Numbered from the stretch's first letter, positions 25,868 through 36,333 are shown. The stretch: 39,138 nucleotides of DNA from Actinomycetota bacterium (GCA_009377815.1 WHTI01000014.1:1-39138), one strand, 5' to 3'. Numbers and translations are program-made. The notes: a model not told the origin generated them from the sequence alone.

Positions 25868-26305
25868 ATGGCAGAGAACGAAAAGGAACAGCCAAGGGGA
25901 CAGCCCGCGGCTGCCAAGACCGAAGACCTCGACGACGCCCGGCGTGGCGCCGGTGGGATCACGCTCGCGACGCGGGAAATCGGAGGCGGGGCCATCGCCG
26001 AGGAGCACCGCGCACCCGAGCCCGAAGCCGAAGCTGATCCGCGTGTGGTGGCGATGGAGCGGCAGCGACGAGCTGCCGCCTCCAAGGTCGCCCGTGAGTT
26101 CGGGGCGGTCATTGGCCGGCCCGTCACGGATTGGGGCCTCATGGGCAAGGGTGATCGGGTACGAGGTCACATGATCCTCGTGGACCTCGAAAGTGGGAAG
26201 AAGGAGCGTTTTCTACCCGGATCGAGGATCGAAGAGGACCGTCTCTACGCCAATACCCGCAATTTCCCGGTCGCGCTCGTCACGGGCAAGCTGGGACTCG
26301 AATAG
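25868..26305 (+). CDS. Hypothetical protein, capsid module
   Basis: MAENEKEQPRGQ...; ATG at 25868 with aaggaggcattt RBS. Confidence 0.65.
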   Translation: MAENEKEQPRGQPAAAKTEDLDDARRGAGGITLATREIGGGAIAEEHRAPEPEAEADPRVVAMERQRRAAASKVAREFGAVIGRPVTDWGLMGKGDRVRGHMILVDLESGKKERFLPGSRIEEDRLYANTRNFPVALVTGKLGLE

Positions 26306-26362
26306 GCCACGGAGGGCGGGGATTCTCCCAGCCCCGCCCTCCAGCCACTCACAGGAGAGAAC

Positions 26363-26842
26363 ATGTCACGAACGACACAGGAGATTGAGCAAGAGATCGT
26401 CGAAACGCCCGAAGAGGACGAGATCGCGGAGCTGAAGCGTGAGCTGGCCTCGCTCAAGCGCATGGTCCAGGAAGGACGACTAGCGCCCGAGCTTGCCACC
26501 CCGACCGTGGCGGCCGCTTCCGTAGCGCTCGACCAGAGGAAGTTCGAGAACCAGAAACGGGTGCTGGAAGAGCACTGGGCCACTGAGCCCCGGGTCATGA
26601 TCCAGATTGAGCCCAACCAGGTCGAGAAGCAAATCCTGGCCATCAAGGGTGCGTACCCCCCGCGGCGGCACCAAGTGAACGGCGTGGTTGTCTGGCTCGA
26701 GGTCGGGAAGATGATCGAAGTTCCGAAGTCGATTGCCGAGCTGCATCTGCACACCCGCAAGGAGCCTGCGATCAAGAGCATCCCCGCGGGCGAGATGCGC
26801 GTGGGCTACTACGTCGGTGACAGTTTTCCGGGGGTGGGTTGA
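26363..26842 (+). CDS. Hypothetical protein, capsid module
   Basis: 159-aa ORF with aggagag RBS. Confidence 0.65.
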   Translation: MSRTTQEIEQEIVETPEEDEIAELKRELASLKRMVQEGRLAPELATPTVAAASVALDQRKFENQKRVLEEHWATEPRVMIQIEPNQVEKQILAIKGAYPPRRHQVNGVVVWLEVGKMIEVPKSIAELHLHTRKEPAIKSIPAGEMRVGYYVGDSFPGVG

Positions 26843-26961
26843 TGCCGGGCCCCCAGGTGAAAAACTGGGAGCTTTACGAGAAACTCCGCGCCCAGGGGAA
26901 AAGCAAGGAATCGGCCGCCAGGATCGCAAACGCGAGCAAGGTCGGTGGGAAGAAGAAGTAA
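26842..26961 (+). CDS. 39-aa basic protein MPGPQVKNWELYEKLRAQGKSKESAARIANASKVGGKKK
   Basis: Below track cutoff. TGATG coupling upstream; immediately followed by the next GTG. Resembles short 'LYEKLRxxGxSKxxAAxIAN' phage proteins. Confidence 0.65.
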   Translation: MPGPQVKNWELYEKLRAQGKSKESAARIANASKVGGKKK

Positions 26962-27876
26962 GTGCCTGCTCGCCGGAGCCTTCAGAACTATCGACGCCAG
27001 CTCGCGCGCCGGCTCAACAGCCTAACCGTTGCCACGACGACGACTGCAGGCAACGCCGCCGGCAGTAGTCTCGTGGCCACGGCGCTCGCCGGTGGCCTGG
27101 ACCAGAACCGCTATCGCAATGGGTGGGTATTTCCCGTTGAGGGCGATCAACTAGGCCGCCTTCGGCGCGTCGGGGAATCAGCGCTCAATACGAGCACGGG
27201 CGAGTTATCCGTCTCAGTGGCGTACCCGGCACAGATCCCCGCTGACGTGGAATTTGAGGTGCACTTGGTGCTCCCGCCCGAGGATCACGACGGCTGGGTG
27301 GGGTTCCGAAGCTGCATCAATGACGCCCTGGCCGAGTGCTGGACGACGGCCCGGCTAGCGCTCGTGGGTGTTGAGAACCAGCCGAGCTACGAACTTGACG
27401 CGTACGCCGATTGGCTGGAGCCGGAGGCGATCCGGGAACTATGGGCCGAGGCCACGAGCGCCGACGTGAACCGCCTGACGCACGGCGGCACGTTCCCCTA
27501 CCGCGACGCTGAGAACCTGAACCTCGAGGTTCAGCCGCATCTCGGCGCGGGCGAGGCTGCACAGGTGGAAGTCTTTCGCCCGCTCGATACATGGATCAAG
27601 GTAGGCAGCACCTGGGGCAACAGCAGTGTTGGGCTGGTGAACGACTCGGATGAGGCGCTGATCAATCCCGAGCCACTGGTGCAGGTGGCCCTTGCCTACG
27701 CCTACATGGCGCTCTCGGTGGGCCCGGATGCGGAGCGCTGGGAGCGCAAGGCGCGGGACCAGCGGCTCAAGGCGAACCTGCTCAAGCTAGATTACTTGAA
27801 TCACAAGCAGCGCCGCATGGGCGGCGATACGGGCGGCTGGCGGCAGTACGGCGCAAAAGATTGGGAGTCGTTCTAG
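26962..27876 (+). CDS. Putative head-tail connector/tail adaptor
   Basis: 304-aa ORF downstream of the capsid module. Function inferred from synteny. Confidence 0.5.
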   Translation: MPARRSLQNYRRQLARRLNSLTVATTTTAGNAAGSSLVATALAGGLDQNRYRNGWVFPVEGDQLGRLRRVGESALNTSTGELSVSVAYPAQIPADVEFEVHLVLPPEDHDGWVGFRSCINDALAECWTTARLALVGVENQPSYELDAYADWLEPEAIRELWAEATSADVNRLTHGGTFPYRDAENLNLEVQPHLGAGEAAQVEVFRPLDTWIKVGSTWGNSSVGLVNDSDEALINPEPLVQVALAYAYMALSVGPDAERWERKARDQRLKANLLKLDYLNHKQRRMGGDTGGWRQYGAKDWESF

Positions 27877-29796
27877 GTGGCCGTCCCTTCTTTTAGTCAC
27901 ACAATCGAGCTGGATGGCATGCCGCTGGAGGCACGCCGGGCCGATGGCAGCGCTGGCGCCACTGAGTACCTACCGCTGCTGGCGGGGGCACGTGGAGGGG
28001 CGCAACTCGAGCCCGCTAATCAGGCGACCTGGCACCGAGGAAGCCGGTCGGCCGCGAAGATGGCGCCCGGCATGTACTCGTGGACCAAGAACGGCTGGCC
28101 GTGCGATCCGGGGATGGTGCTGCCAGGTCCCGCTGTCACCGATGTCCCGACCGAGATCGGGACCGGGCAAGTGCGTGGATTCGCCGAGCAAGATGGGCAT
28201 ATCTACGTTTTGACGGACCGTTACGTGATGCGGGTGCCGGATGGCTCGGGAACGCCAGTTCAGGACCAGGACCTCGGGGCAAGCTTCGCGGCCAGGAGCA
28301 TCAAACGATTCAAGAGCAGCCTATTCGTTGGGGGTACGGGCGGGAACATCTGGGAGCTGCCTTCCGGCGGCGCGTGGACGCAGGCCATAACAGGAGCGGC
28401 CGGTGTCCAGCGGGGCTACCTCGGGACGGTCTACTGGACGGTTGGTGGTGTGACGGCCGAGAGGCTGATCGCGGAAGACGTGACGGCTACCGTACCAACG
28501 ATCCTCTACGTGGCCGACGATCCACGAAACGACGGCGATTGGAGCTCGGCCATTGCAGTCGGCTCGTATCCAATCACCGGCATCGTCAGCACCCGTGATC
28601 ATGCGTACATCGCCACGACTGGCGGCGTCCGGGACCTCGACAGTACAGGATTGGCGCCGAACCTCACCCCCGAGGTTGAGGCGCTCGTGCTGCCCACGAA
28701 CGGCCGGGCCAACCTGGCCGCGGGCGGCTGGATTTACTCAGGAGCAGGCTACGGGCTGCTCCGCGTCCGGGTGGCAGGTGACCTAGCGTACGCCCTGACG
28801 CAATGGTGCAGCCCTGGTTTAGGACTCCCGGATGAGAGTCCCATTAGCGGCGCTCCGGCTGCTATCACGCGAAAAGGCGAATGGCTGATTCTGGCCCAGT
28901 GGAATGCTGAGGCGAACGCTAGTTACATCAGTTGGGGACGGGAAGCGCTCGAGGGTGAGGCCGGGCCGATTGTCTGGCACAGTGCGCCCATCGTGCTTCC
29001 CTCAATGAAGGTGAATACGCTTCACATCTCGGGCCTCATTGAGGAAGAGCCGCGTCTCTGGATTGGCGGGCTATTCGGAACGGCACCGAGTCTCCGGTGG
29101 GCTCCGTTGGCGCTTGATACGCCCTATCAGGACCTTCGCCAGGGGCGAGCGTATCAGTTCGCGGAGGAATTTGAGCTCTACGAGTCAGCCGAGGATTGGG
29201 GAGACGACACGCTCTCGAAAGACCTCGATCATCTCGCGACGGAATGGGAGAACCTCGGGCCGGGCACAGCGGCCGAGGTGGCTATCGCGGCTGATGGCAG
29301 CACAACCTATGAAACGCTCGGGACGCTGAGTAGTAGCCCGCGGGCGCTCTTGCGAGCCACCACGGCGGTCAAGGGCGGGCGGTTGAGTCTCAAGATCACC
29401 GGCACCGGAACTGTCGTAGCACCGCCAATCCTCCGCAAGCGATCCCTTCGGGCCTTGCCGCGTCCTGATCTGCGCGAGGTACGCCAGTACCAGGTGCTCG
29501 TTGGGCATGCAGTACGGCATCAAGGAGGGGCGGTGAGTGGCGTTGATCCGAGCGTCAGACGCGATGCGCTCGCGCGTCTCCAGATAGGAAATCGCGTCAC
29601 GCTACGTGACGAAGCGGGCAAGACCCACAAGGTCCTCGTGCTGGCTCCGGGAGTGTCGTTCATTGAGGTTGAGGACAAGGGCGCGAACCAGCGGCTTCTC
29701 GCGGCCAACCTGGCCGTTGCCATCGCCGAGACGAGTGGCGTGACGGCTACCTGGGATGGCGGTGCCACGTGGAACTCAGGACGGGTCTGGGCGTAG
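27877..29796 (+). CDS. Putative tail/nozzle-like structural protein
   Basis: 639-aa, beta-rich (VRGFAEQDGHIYVLTDRYVMRVPDGSG-type blades), abuts the previous CDS. Confidence 0.55.
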   Translation: MAVPSFSHTIELDGMPLEARRADGSAGATEYLPLLAGARGGAQLEPANQATWHRGSRSAAKMAPGMYSWTKNGWPCDPGMVLPGPAVTDVPTEIGTGQVRGFAEQDGHIYVLTDRYVMRVPDGSGTPVQDQDLGASFAARSIKRFKSSLFVGGTGGNIWELPSGGAWTQAITGAAGVQRGYLGTVYWTVGGVTAERLIAEDVTATVPTILYVADDPRNDGDWSSAIAVGSYPITGIVSTRDHAYIATTGGVRDLDSTGLAPNLTPEVEALVLPTNGRANLAAGGWIYSGAGYGLLRVRVAGDLAYALTQWCSPGLGLPDESPISGAPAAITRKGEWLILAQWNAEANASYISWGREALEGEAGPIVWHSAPIVLPSMKVNTLHISGLIEEEPRLWIGGLFGTAPSLRWAPLALDTPYQDLRQGRAYQFAEEFELYESAEDWGDDTLSKDLDHLATEWENLGPGTAAEVAIAADGSTTYETLGTLSSSPRALLRATTAVKGGRLSLKITGTGTVVAPPILRKRSLRALPRPDLREVRQYQVLVGHAVRHQGGAVSGVDPSVRRDALARLQIGNRVTLRDEAGKTHKVLVLAPGVSFIEVEDKGANQRLLAANLAVAIAETSGVTATWDGGATWNSGRVWA

Positions 29797-29805
29797 GAGG
29801 AAAAG

Positions 29806-30525
29806 ATGCCGACGTTCACCAAAGCAACAAGCGGCGGAACTGATCTGATCGAGGCTGAAGACCTCAATCAGATCATTGACGCACTGATCGGGACCAGCGG
29901 AAAGGGCGTTCCTCTCTCACCTACGGCTGTCTCGGACGCTATCGCCTATGCACTGAGTGTCAAGAACACCGACGCCACGAATAGCCGGGCAGCGATCTTC
30001 TACGCGGCCGATGGCTCAGTCCTGTTTCAGGCGGACGGGAACGGTGTCAAGGCGAGTCCCGACGGGAGCCAGAGCGCTGCCGCAGTGGTGACGAGAGGCG
30101 ACTCCGGAACCGTCACGACGGAGATGCTCGAGGCCAACGCCGTCACGCAGATCGAGTTCGACGATGTTGGCAATAGTGGTCCGACGACGACAAGCACCAC
30201 GTTTGTGGACCTCGATGGCATGACGATGGGGATCACGACGACTGGAGGAGTCCTTCTTGCCATGTTCACAGGCACCTTTTCGAACGACACGGTCGGGGAG
30301 CGCGTTGATGTCCGGCTCGTGCTCGACGGTGTGCCGGCTGCGAACAGCATTCGCCGGTTCAACGTTCCCGCGGCGAACTATCGACAGACCCTCATGACAC
30401 AGCACCTCTGGACGGGTGTCAGTAGCGCAGCACACACCGTGAAGGCGCAATGGCTCGCGAGTGGCGGCACCGGAACCGCCGATGGATTGCTCCGGTCAAT
30501 GCTGATCGCGGAGGTGAGACGGTGA
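29806..30525 (+). CDS. Putative tail-associated structural protein
   Basis: 239-aa beta-rich ORF in the tail module. Confidence 0.55.
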   Translation: MPTFTKATSGGTDLIEAEDLNQIIDALIGTSGKGVPLSPTAVSDAIAYALSVKNTDATNSRAAIFYAADGSVLFQADGNGVKASPDGSQSAAAVVTRGDSGTVTTEMLEANAVTQIEFDDVGNSGPTTTSTTFVDLDGMTMGITTTGGVLLAMFTGTFSNDTVGERVDVRLVLDGVPAANSIRRFNVPAANYRQTLMTQHLWTGVSSAAHTVKAQWLASGGTGTADGLLRSMLIAEVRR

Positions 30526-30821
30526 CCTGGAACCTCAACCAGCTCGAGCGTGAATTGGAGGCTGCCGGGGTGGAAGTGCGCGGACTCGGAACCGCGCACG
30601 ACCCGCCCCGCCTCATCACCTGGAACGAGAAGGGCGAGCTTATCGATCTCCCACCCGAGGCGCAGCCGGTGATTGAGGCGCACGTGCCACAGGAGACTCC
30701 CAGCCCCGACGAACAGCTTGACGCTGCTATTGCCGCGGCGACCACGCTTGCCGAACTGAAAGCAGCGCTCCGGGGCGAGTCAGGCCTAGCGAGGGTGGCT
30801 GGCAGGATGGTTGAGCGATGA
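30522..30821 (+). CDS. Hypothetical protein
   Basis: GTGA overlap. VTWNLNQLERELEAAGVEVRGLGTAHD... Confidence 0.55.
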   Translation: MTWNLNQLERELEAAGVEVRGLGTAHDPPRLITWNEKGELIDLPPEAQPVIEAHVPQETPSPDEQLDAAIAAATTLAELKAALRGESGLARVAGRMVER

Positions 30822-30851
30822 ATCGGTGGTTGTGGAGTGTGGAGGTAAACC

Positions 30852-31442
30852 ATGGTGGCTATTGACAAATCCTACGGGTCAATTGTTCGCGAGGTACTCA
30901 CACAAACAGCGGACGGGCTTGCCGAGCGCGTCTCGATCGCCGAGGGAGGTCTGACCGGAGGCGGCCAGGTAGTCTCGGACGAGAGCGTATCGGTAGTGCT
31001 CGCCTCGGATCACGAGGACGTGGCTGTTGTCCCTACGGACGGGTCGGGAGATGAACTCTTTACAGCCGCCAATCCAGGCCAGGTTGCCCAGGCTGCTCTT
31101 CTTGGCCCACCCGTCAGTGGCGTCAGTGCGAACATCATTGGCACCACATCGACGCAGGTCATCGCGGCGCAAGGAGCAGGCGTCACGTTTCGTCCCACGC
31201 TCATCGTCATTACTAACCGCGACGCAACGGTAGGTGGAGACGTGCTCATTCAAGACGGGAGCGGCGGGACAACGCTTCTCCGTCTGCCGGTGCCGGTGGC
31301 CGCCGCGAGCGATCCTGCCGGGATCGTTGTCCCGCTTCCTACGCCACTGGCGACAACGGCGAACACGGGGCTTTTCGCGGCCTGTCAGACAGACAGCATG
31401 GATGTCTACGTGTCCGCAAGTGGGTATACGACGAGTAGCTAA
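30852..31442 (+). CDS. Putative tail-associated protein
   Basis: 196-aa ORF abutting the next CDS. Confidence 0.5.
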   Translation: MVAIDKSYGSIVREVLTQTADGLAERVSIAEGGLTGGGQVVSDESVSVVLASDHEDVAVVPTDGSGDELFTAANPGQVAQAALLGPPVSGVSANIIGTTSTQVIAAQGAGVTFRPTLIVITNRDATVGGDVLIQDGSGGTTLLRLPVPVAAASDPAGIVVPLPTPLATTANTGLFAACQTDSMDVYVSASGYTTSS

Positions 31443-32060
31443 ATGGCGACGCTCAACCTCCAGGTGGCGGCGAGCACTGACGACGCCAAGCAGCTCAGCG
31501 ACGGTAGTAGCGACGTTACCGCTGTCCGCTACCGCCTATCTGGCAGCGGCACGCCCGGCGAGCACCTGGGCTTGCGGTTCGCGGGAGTTGGGGAGGCGGG
31601 CGCGGGGATTCCGCAGGGGGCCACGATTACGAGCGCGCTGCTCGCGCTCAAGTTCGATAACCAGGCACAGGACAACATCAACGGGCCAGTCTCGGGCGAG
31701 AAGGCTACGAACAGCAGTACGTTCACGACGACCGCGAACGACCTGAGTGATCGCACGAAAACCACGGCCTCCGTGACGTGGAATGAGCAGGACATTGCGG
31801 CCGCAGGGGTGCCGGCGTTCTACGACTCGCCCGAGCTCATAACGGTGCTGCAGGAATTGGTCGATCAAGTGGGCTGGGATGAGTCGAGCCCCGTCACTAT
31901 CTTTGTGGAGCGGCCAGCGGGCGGCGGTGGCGATTTTGGTGTCCTGACTTTCGATAACGACCCCGGCGACGCAGCAAAGCTCACGGTCGAATACACGGCT
32001 GCTGGAGGCGGCGAACGTGACCGTAGGAAGCTCAACCTTCTCGGACTGGTGGCAAGCTGA
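31443..32060 (+). CDS. DNRLRE-like beta-sandwich structural protein
   Basis: LGLRFAGVGEAGAGIPQGATITSALLALKFDN...VTWNEQDIAAAGV...ELITVLQELVDQVGWDESSPVTIFVER. Confidence 0.5.
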   Translation: MATLNLQVAASTDDAKQLSDGSSDVTAVRYRLSGSGTPGEHLGLRFAGVGEAGAGIPQGATITSALLALKFDNQAQDNINGPVSGEKATNSSTFTTTANDLSDRTKTTASVTWNEQDIAAAGVPAFYDSPELITVLQELVDQVGWDESSPVTIFVERPAGGGGDFGVLTFDNDPGDAAKLTVEYTAAGGGERDRRKLNLLGLVAS

Positions 32061-35000
32061 TGGCCGACGGGCTGACACTTGCCGCATTCACGGCCTACGT
32101 CCAGGAGATCAGTGTCAACCTTGAATGGTTGTTCTCCGGGGACGACAACAGGGACGCCACCGGGGGGCTCGCCCTGATCTCCACGAGCGGGGTGAGCAAT
32201 AGCACGACCGTTGGGCTGAACGCCGGGCTTCCGTACCCGTTGGTAGCTGCCAGCCAGATTGTCTTCCACGACGGAACAAGAGTCACGCTGGACGCGGCCG
32301 CTGCTAAGGGAGCCACCTCCGTCACGGCTACGGAAGCGGTGACAATTGCCGAAGATGTGCAGGCGTTCGTGAGTGGCGTGCAGTTCAAGAAGAGTGCGGA
32401 CAGTGTGTGGCGTTTCCACCTGGGATTGAAGACCTACTGGGCCAATCCTTCTGGGCTCTACCCCGGCGAGACGGAACCGCAGAGCGGGCTCTACGGGCCC
32501 GTGGCGCCTCTCGACAAAGACACTTCCTATGACTTCCTGGTGACCGTGGTGGATGCTGACGGAGTAACGTGTCCGTCAAGTCCTACCGGGGTGCGTGATG
32601 CGCGATCAGGCCAGGCGAGCATGACGGTCACGCGCGAGGCGGGCGGGGATGGTGTGGAGACGTTCGCGCGTGTGAGCTTCACTTGCGCCACGGACGACTA
32701 CAACATCACGGCTCACGGCGATCTGACGCCGACGCACTTCCTTTCCCCTTCGGGCAACGACAGCTCGGGTACCGGCTCGGTTGGCTCGCCCTGGCGTACC
32801 TTTGAGAAGGCCATCGCCTCAGCGGGCCAGAGCGCCGTGGTGCAGTGCGCGCCCGGCTTCTACGTGGCTCCCCAATCGGACATTGCCTCAGACGGCCAAA
32901 TCTACCTGGGCGAAAACCTGCCGGTGGAATACGACGAGACACCCAGTTTCCCCCGCATGGAGTACGACAATACCACGACGGTAGCCGGGGCGACGGAAGG
33001 AACCAACTGGTCCATCGTTGAGGCCGTGAGCAGTGTCGATAAAGGGCCAGCGATGTGCGCGCCCACGGGAGCCACCGATGAAGACTTACAGCCTGACTAC
33101 CAGTGGAACGAGAACGGCACGACGCGCACCATCACTGCGTCGAGGATTGGGCCGTGGGAAGAAGTGGGGGTGAATATCACCAACCCCAACACGCTCGATC
33201 CTGAGACGGTGAACCTCTGGAAGTGGGAGAACGCGCCGGTTGTGGACCTGGCCGCTTTGAGCTACGCCCCGGTGGTGGGCTCGCCAGCGGCCTCGCGTAG
33301 GAAGGCGACCGAGTACGCGCGGATCGGGGTCTGGTCGCCCGCTGCGTTCACGAGTGACGATGGACCCGAAGACGTGGAGGAGTTTGCGACCGAGGTCTAC
33401 TACGACACCCATATCCACTCGTACAACTACGGGGCCTGGAGCGATGGCGCAAGCACGATCTGGATGCGTCCTCCTCCCGCTTTGGTGGCCGATGGCAAGA
33501 CACCGAACGACTACTACATGTATGCCTACGAGTTTGGCGGGGAAGGGGCAGGCTTCACGTTTGCGGGCGACGATCAGCGTCTCTGTGGATTGGTCATTCG
33601 GGCAGCGCGGTCAAACGTGCAGGTCAAGCACAGCACCACGATCCTTCGTCCTGTGGTGGACCACTGTGTGATTCAGAATGGACAGGACCAGCTCAAGGAG
33701 CGATCCCAGCAAGACAACTACTCCACCCGTCTCCTGGCGGAATACAACTACTGCCGCGTAACCAGCACGTGGAGCGAGACACCGGACGATGGAAACACGG
33801 TCCCGTGGAAGTTCGCCAAGTCCGGGCAGGCAACGCAGAAGAAAGGGCACTTGAACCAGTGCACGAACTTCAACGGCCAGAACTGGGGGAGAGAGGTTGT
33901 CGTACGCCACAACACCATTCACGGTGGCTTCGACCCGTGGAGCGGTTCGACCGATGGCGCTGGCCGTTACTCCATGGGCAACAGTGTCTTTCAAGGCAAC
34001 CTCGCGCTAGAGATGTGCGACGATGGCCGCGACACCAGCCGCACCGCTTGGAACTTCGTAGACATCGGTAATCGCACGGAGCGGACACTGACGGGTTACT
34101 CGTGTGTCCAATACATCGGTGTCGCACTGATCGCCAAGAACTATCTCTGGGATCGCGGGAGCGGTGGCGTGGCGCAGGGTGGATTTGGCACACACGGGCG
34201 CAGCAGCTCGACGATTCCGGGTGCAGGAGCGATGATCAAATATGGCGATAACTTGGCATCCACTCATCCTGGCTACCTGAACCCTGGGGCTGTGTACTGG
34301 ATACACAATACCGACTGGACCAATGACACTGGCTCTGGCCCGAACAATGACGCGGGCGGCTCGGGCGACCATATGCCTAAGTTTCATTTCTTCAACAGCA
34401 TCCTTCGTTCGGGCGAGGAAGCGCCCCTGCAACTTAGCCAATTGCGCTCCGGGAGCGACACCATCAACGAAGGATGGTTCTGGGAAGACGGCAATATCTT
34501 TGTGTGTGCCAGGAGTGGGGCGGTCAAATGGGACATCTTGATCCCGCCATCGTCCGGAACGATTTTTGGCCCACAGCAGGCCGCTGGCGACATTGCCGCC
34601 TACCGGAGCTACTACAACACCGCCACGGGGCGTACGAACGCCCGAACGAACAAGCTCGCCTCTGCTGCCAACCTGAGCTTTGGTGGCGCGTCCGCCGTCG
34701 ATTCCGAGCTTGTCGATCCTCTCACCGGCGACCTGGCGCTCACGTCCGATTCCGAGCTGGCCGAGGCAGGTGTGCCGGTTCCTGGCTTCGACGCGCTTTA
34801 CACCGGCATTGGTGAGCCTCCCCTGGATTCTTACCGGGGCACTCTGCCAGCCATCGGGGCGGCTCAAGTCCTCGGAGCGGGCGAGCTGCCGTCTCCGCCC
34901 ACGGCCCCGAGTGGCCTAGCAGCAACAGCCGTCAGTACCGGCCAGGTTGATCTCGAATGGACGGATAACTCACTCGATGAGGACGGTTTCCGGGTTGAGC

Positions 35001-35239
35001 GCAAGCTGTCCAGTGGCAGCACGTGGAGCCAGGTCAAGAGCGTTGCGGCCAACACGACCAGCACCAGCGATACCACCGTGCAGGCCAGCACGAGCTACGA
35101 CTACCACATCGTCGCCTTCAACGATGGCGGCACGGGCACGTCCACCACGGACACCGTGACCACGCCTGAGCCCACACAGACGCCGGGCCGGTTCGCGGCT
35201 GCCGGACGGTTCGCTGCTGCGGGAAGGTACGCGAGGTAA
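32060..35239 (+). CDS. Tail fibre/spike (beta-helix-like) with C-terminal fibronectin type III domain
   Basis: FLSPSGNDSSGTGSVGSPWRTFEKAIASA (DUF1565-like start of a beta-helix); PTAPSGLAATAVSTGQVDLEWTDNSLDEDGFRVERK (FN3); tail GRFAAAGRFAAAGRYAR. Confidence 0.75.
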   Translation: MADGLTLAAFTAYVQEISVNLEWLFSGDDNRDATGGLALISTSGVSNSTTVGLNAGLPYPLVAASQIVFHDGTRVTLDAAAAKGATSVTATEAVTIAEDVQAFVSGVQFKKSADSVWRFHLGLKTYWANPSGLYPGETEPQSGLYGPVAPLDKDTSYDFLVTVVDADGVTCPSSPTGVRDARSGQASMTVTREAGGDGVETFARVSFTCATDDYNITAHGDLTPTHFLSPSGNDSSGTGSVGSPWRTFEKAIASAGQSAVVQCAPGFYVAPQSDIASDGQIYLGENLPVEYDETPSFPRMEYDNTTTVAGATEGTNWSIVEAVSSVDKGPAMCAPTGATDEDLQPDYQWNENGTTRTITASRIGPWEEVGVNITNPNTLDPETVNLWKWENAPVVDLAALSYAPVVGSPAASRRKATEYARIGVWSPAAFTSDDGPEDVEEFATEVYYDTHIHSYNYGAWSDGASTIWMRPPPALVADGKTPNDYYMYAYEFGGEGAGFTFAGDDQRLCGLVIRAARSNVQVKHSTTILRPVVDHCVIQNGQDQLKERSQQDNYSTRLLAEYNYCRVTSTWSETPDDGNTVPWKFAKSGQATQKKGHLNQCTNFNGQNWGREVVVRHNTIHGGFDPWSGSTDGAGRYSMGNSVFQGNLALEMCDDGRDTSRTAWNFVDIGNRTERTLTGYSCVQYIGVALIAKNYLWDRGSGGVAQGGFGTHGRSSSTIPGAGAMIKYGDNLASTHPGYLNPGAVYWIHNTDWTNDTGSGPNNDAGGSGDHMPKFHFFNSILRSGEEAPLQLSQLRSGSDTINEGWFWEDGNIFVCARSGAVKWDILIPPSSGTIFGPQQAAGDIAAYRSYYNTATGRTNARTNKLASAANLSFGGASAVDSELVDPLTGDLALTSDSELAEAGVPVPGFDALYTGIGEPPLDSYRGTLPAIGAAQVLGAGELPSPPTAPSGLAATAVSTGQVDLEWTDNSLDEDGFRVERKLSSGSTWSQVKSVAANTTSTSDTTVQASTSYDYHIVAFNDGGTGTSTTDTVTTPEPTQTPGRFAAAGRFAAAGRYAR

Positions 35240-35242
35240 TGG

Positions 35243-35485
35243 ATGCCACTCGAAGCCATCGAGTTTCTTTCAGGCGTTGGGCCAGCGACGCTGATGTTAG
35301 TTGGTCTCTGGATCATGTTCCGGTTCGTCCGCGAGGTGCAGAAAGGGGATTGGGTTCCGCATCTTTTTTACGAAGACATTCGCAAAGAGCGCGACGCGTG
35401 GAAGTCGATGGCGCTCTCCGGAACCAACATGGCCGAAAAGGCAACCACGACGGTGATCGAGGCAGCCAGGGATCGGAGACCATGA
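35243..35485 (+). CDS. Small membrane protein (holin/spanin-like position)
   Basis: One N-terminal TM (VGPATLMLVGLWIMFRFV) plus a charged tail. Confidence 0.55.
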   Translation: MPLEAIEFLSGVGPATLMLVGLWIMFRFVREVQKGDWVPHLFYEDIRKERDAWKSMALSGTNMAEKATTTVIEAARDRRP

Positions 35486-35685
35486 TCAGTGCCCTATTGC
35501 GTTGGCTATTCCGGGGCGGGCGCAAGCTCGTGCAGCAACCCCCAGCAAGTGATCCCGATCTGGCCGAGATTGTCAGTCGGCAGGCACGGATTCGGCGCGA
35601 CCTCGAAGAGGCGGATCGGCTCTGGGCGTTACGCGCGGAGGCGGAGGCCGTCCGGCGCAGGCGGCTAGGGAGGAATCACGGGTGA
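35482..35685 (+). CDS. Hypothetical small protein
   Basis: MISALLRWLFRGGRKLVQQPPASDPDLAEIVSRQARIRRDLEEADRLW...; ATGA overlap. Confidence 0.5.
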   Translation: MISALLRWLFRGGRKLVQQPPASDPDLAEIVSRQARIRRDLEEADRLWALRAEAEAVRRRRLGRNHG

Positions 35686-36062
35686 TTGTTGAAACGCTGG
35701 GCTGGTATGAGGTGCCCTTTGTCGTCTTCTCCGTCCTAGCGCTCTGCTATGCCACCTGGCTCGTCCTGCGCCGCGTAGGGGATTACCAGGCTGCGATTCG
35801 AGGACGCGTGACGAATGGACGCCTCACGGTGGCCCGGTACCGCATGGCAATCCAAACCATCTGGGCCGTCCTGGCCGTCAATCTTCTGGCCGGGTCGATC
35901 TACCTGGCGGTCCGGCCCGGAAATCCGCCGGACGATCCACGCTCATGGTTCGTGGTGGTGATTCTCACGCTGATCCCGTTGAGCCTGTTTGTTGCCATGT
36001 GGCTGGAACAGCGGCTCCAGCGGTTGTTGATTATGCAAGCGCGACTGGAGATGCGGAAGTGA
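35682..36062 (+). CDS. Membrane protein (about three TM segments)
   Basis: Hydrophobic segments VVFSVLALCYATWLVL, IWAVLAVNLLAGSIYLAV, FVVVILTLIPLSLFVAMWL. Confidence 0.6.
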   Translation: MIVETLGWYEVPFVVFSVLALCYATWLVLRRVGDYQAAIRGRVTNGRLTVARYRMAIQTIWAVLAVNLLAGSIYLAVRPGNPPDDPRSWFVVVILTLIPLSLFVAMWLEQRLQRLLIMQARLEMRK

Positions 36063-36087
36063 GCGGTGAAGAGAGAGGAGGCGAGTG

Positions 36088-36333
36088 ATGGCAGTAGCAA
36101 ATGAGGCGGTTTGGGAAGCGCGCTGGCGGGGGGTCCGGCCGAACGCGGCCTACCGGCACACGTGGGGCCTTGAGGGCGCCTGGAGGGCCAACGCCGATGA
36201 GTGGGGCTTCCCGCTTACTGACGATCAGCATGAGTACGACGCCGCCGGGGGCACGTACCCAGGGCGGGTGTTCTCTGGCATCGGACTGGTTGTCTGGAAG
36301 CCGGATGGGGCGCAAGTGGTAGGTTGGCCGTGA
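36088..36333 (+). CDS. Small LGFP-repeat-like, possible cell-wall-binding protein
   Basis: AWRANADEWGFPLTDDQHEYDAAGGTYPGRVFSGIGLVVWKPDG. GTGA-coupled to the endolysin. Confidence 0.45.
   Translation: MAVANEAVWEARWRGVRPNAAYRHTWGLEGAWRANADEWGFPLTDDQHEYDAAGGTYPGRVFSGIGLVVWKPDGAQVVGWP

Noticed and set aside
25045-26148. 367-aa minus ORF opposite the capsid gene
   Set aside because: Shadow ORF spanning two well-supported + genes.
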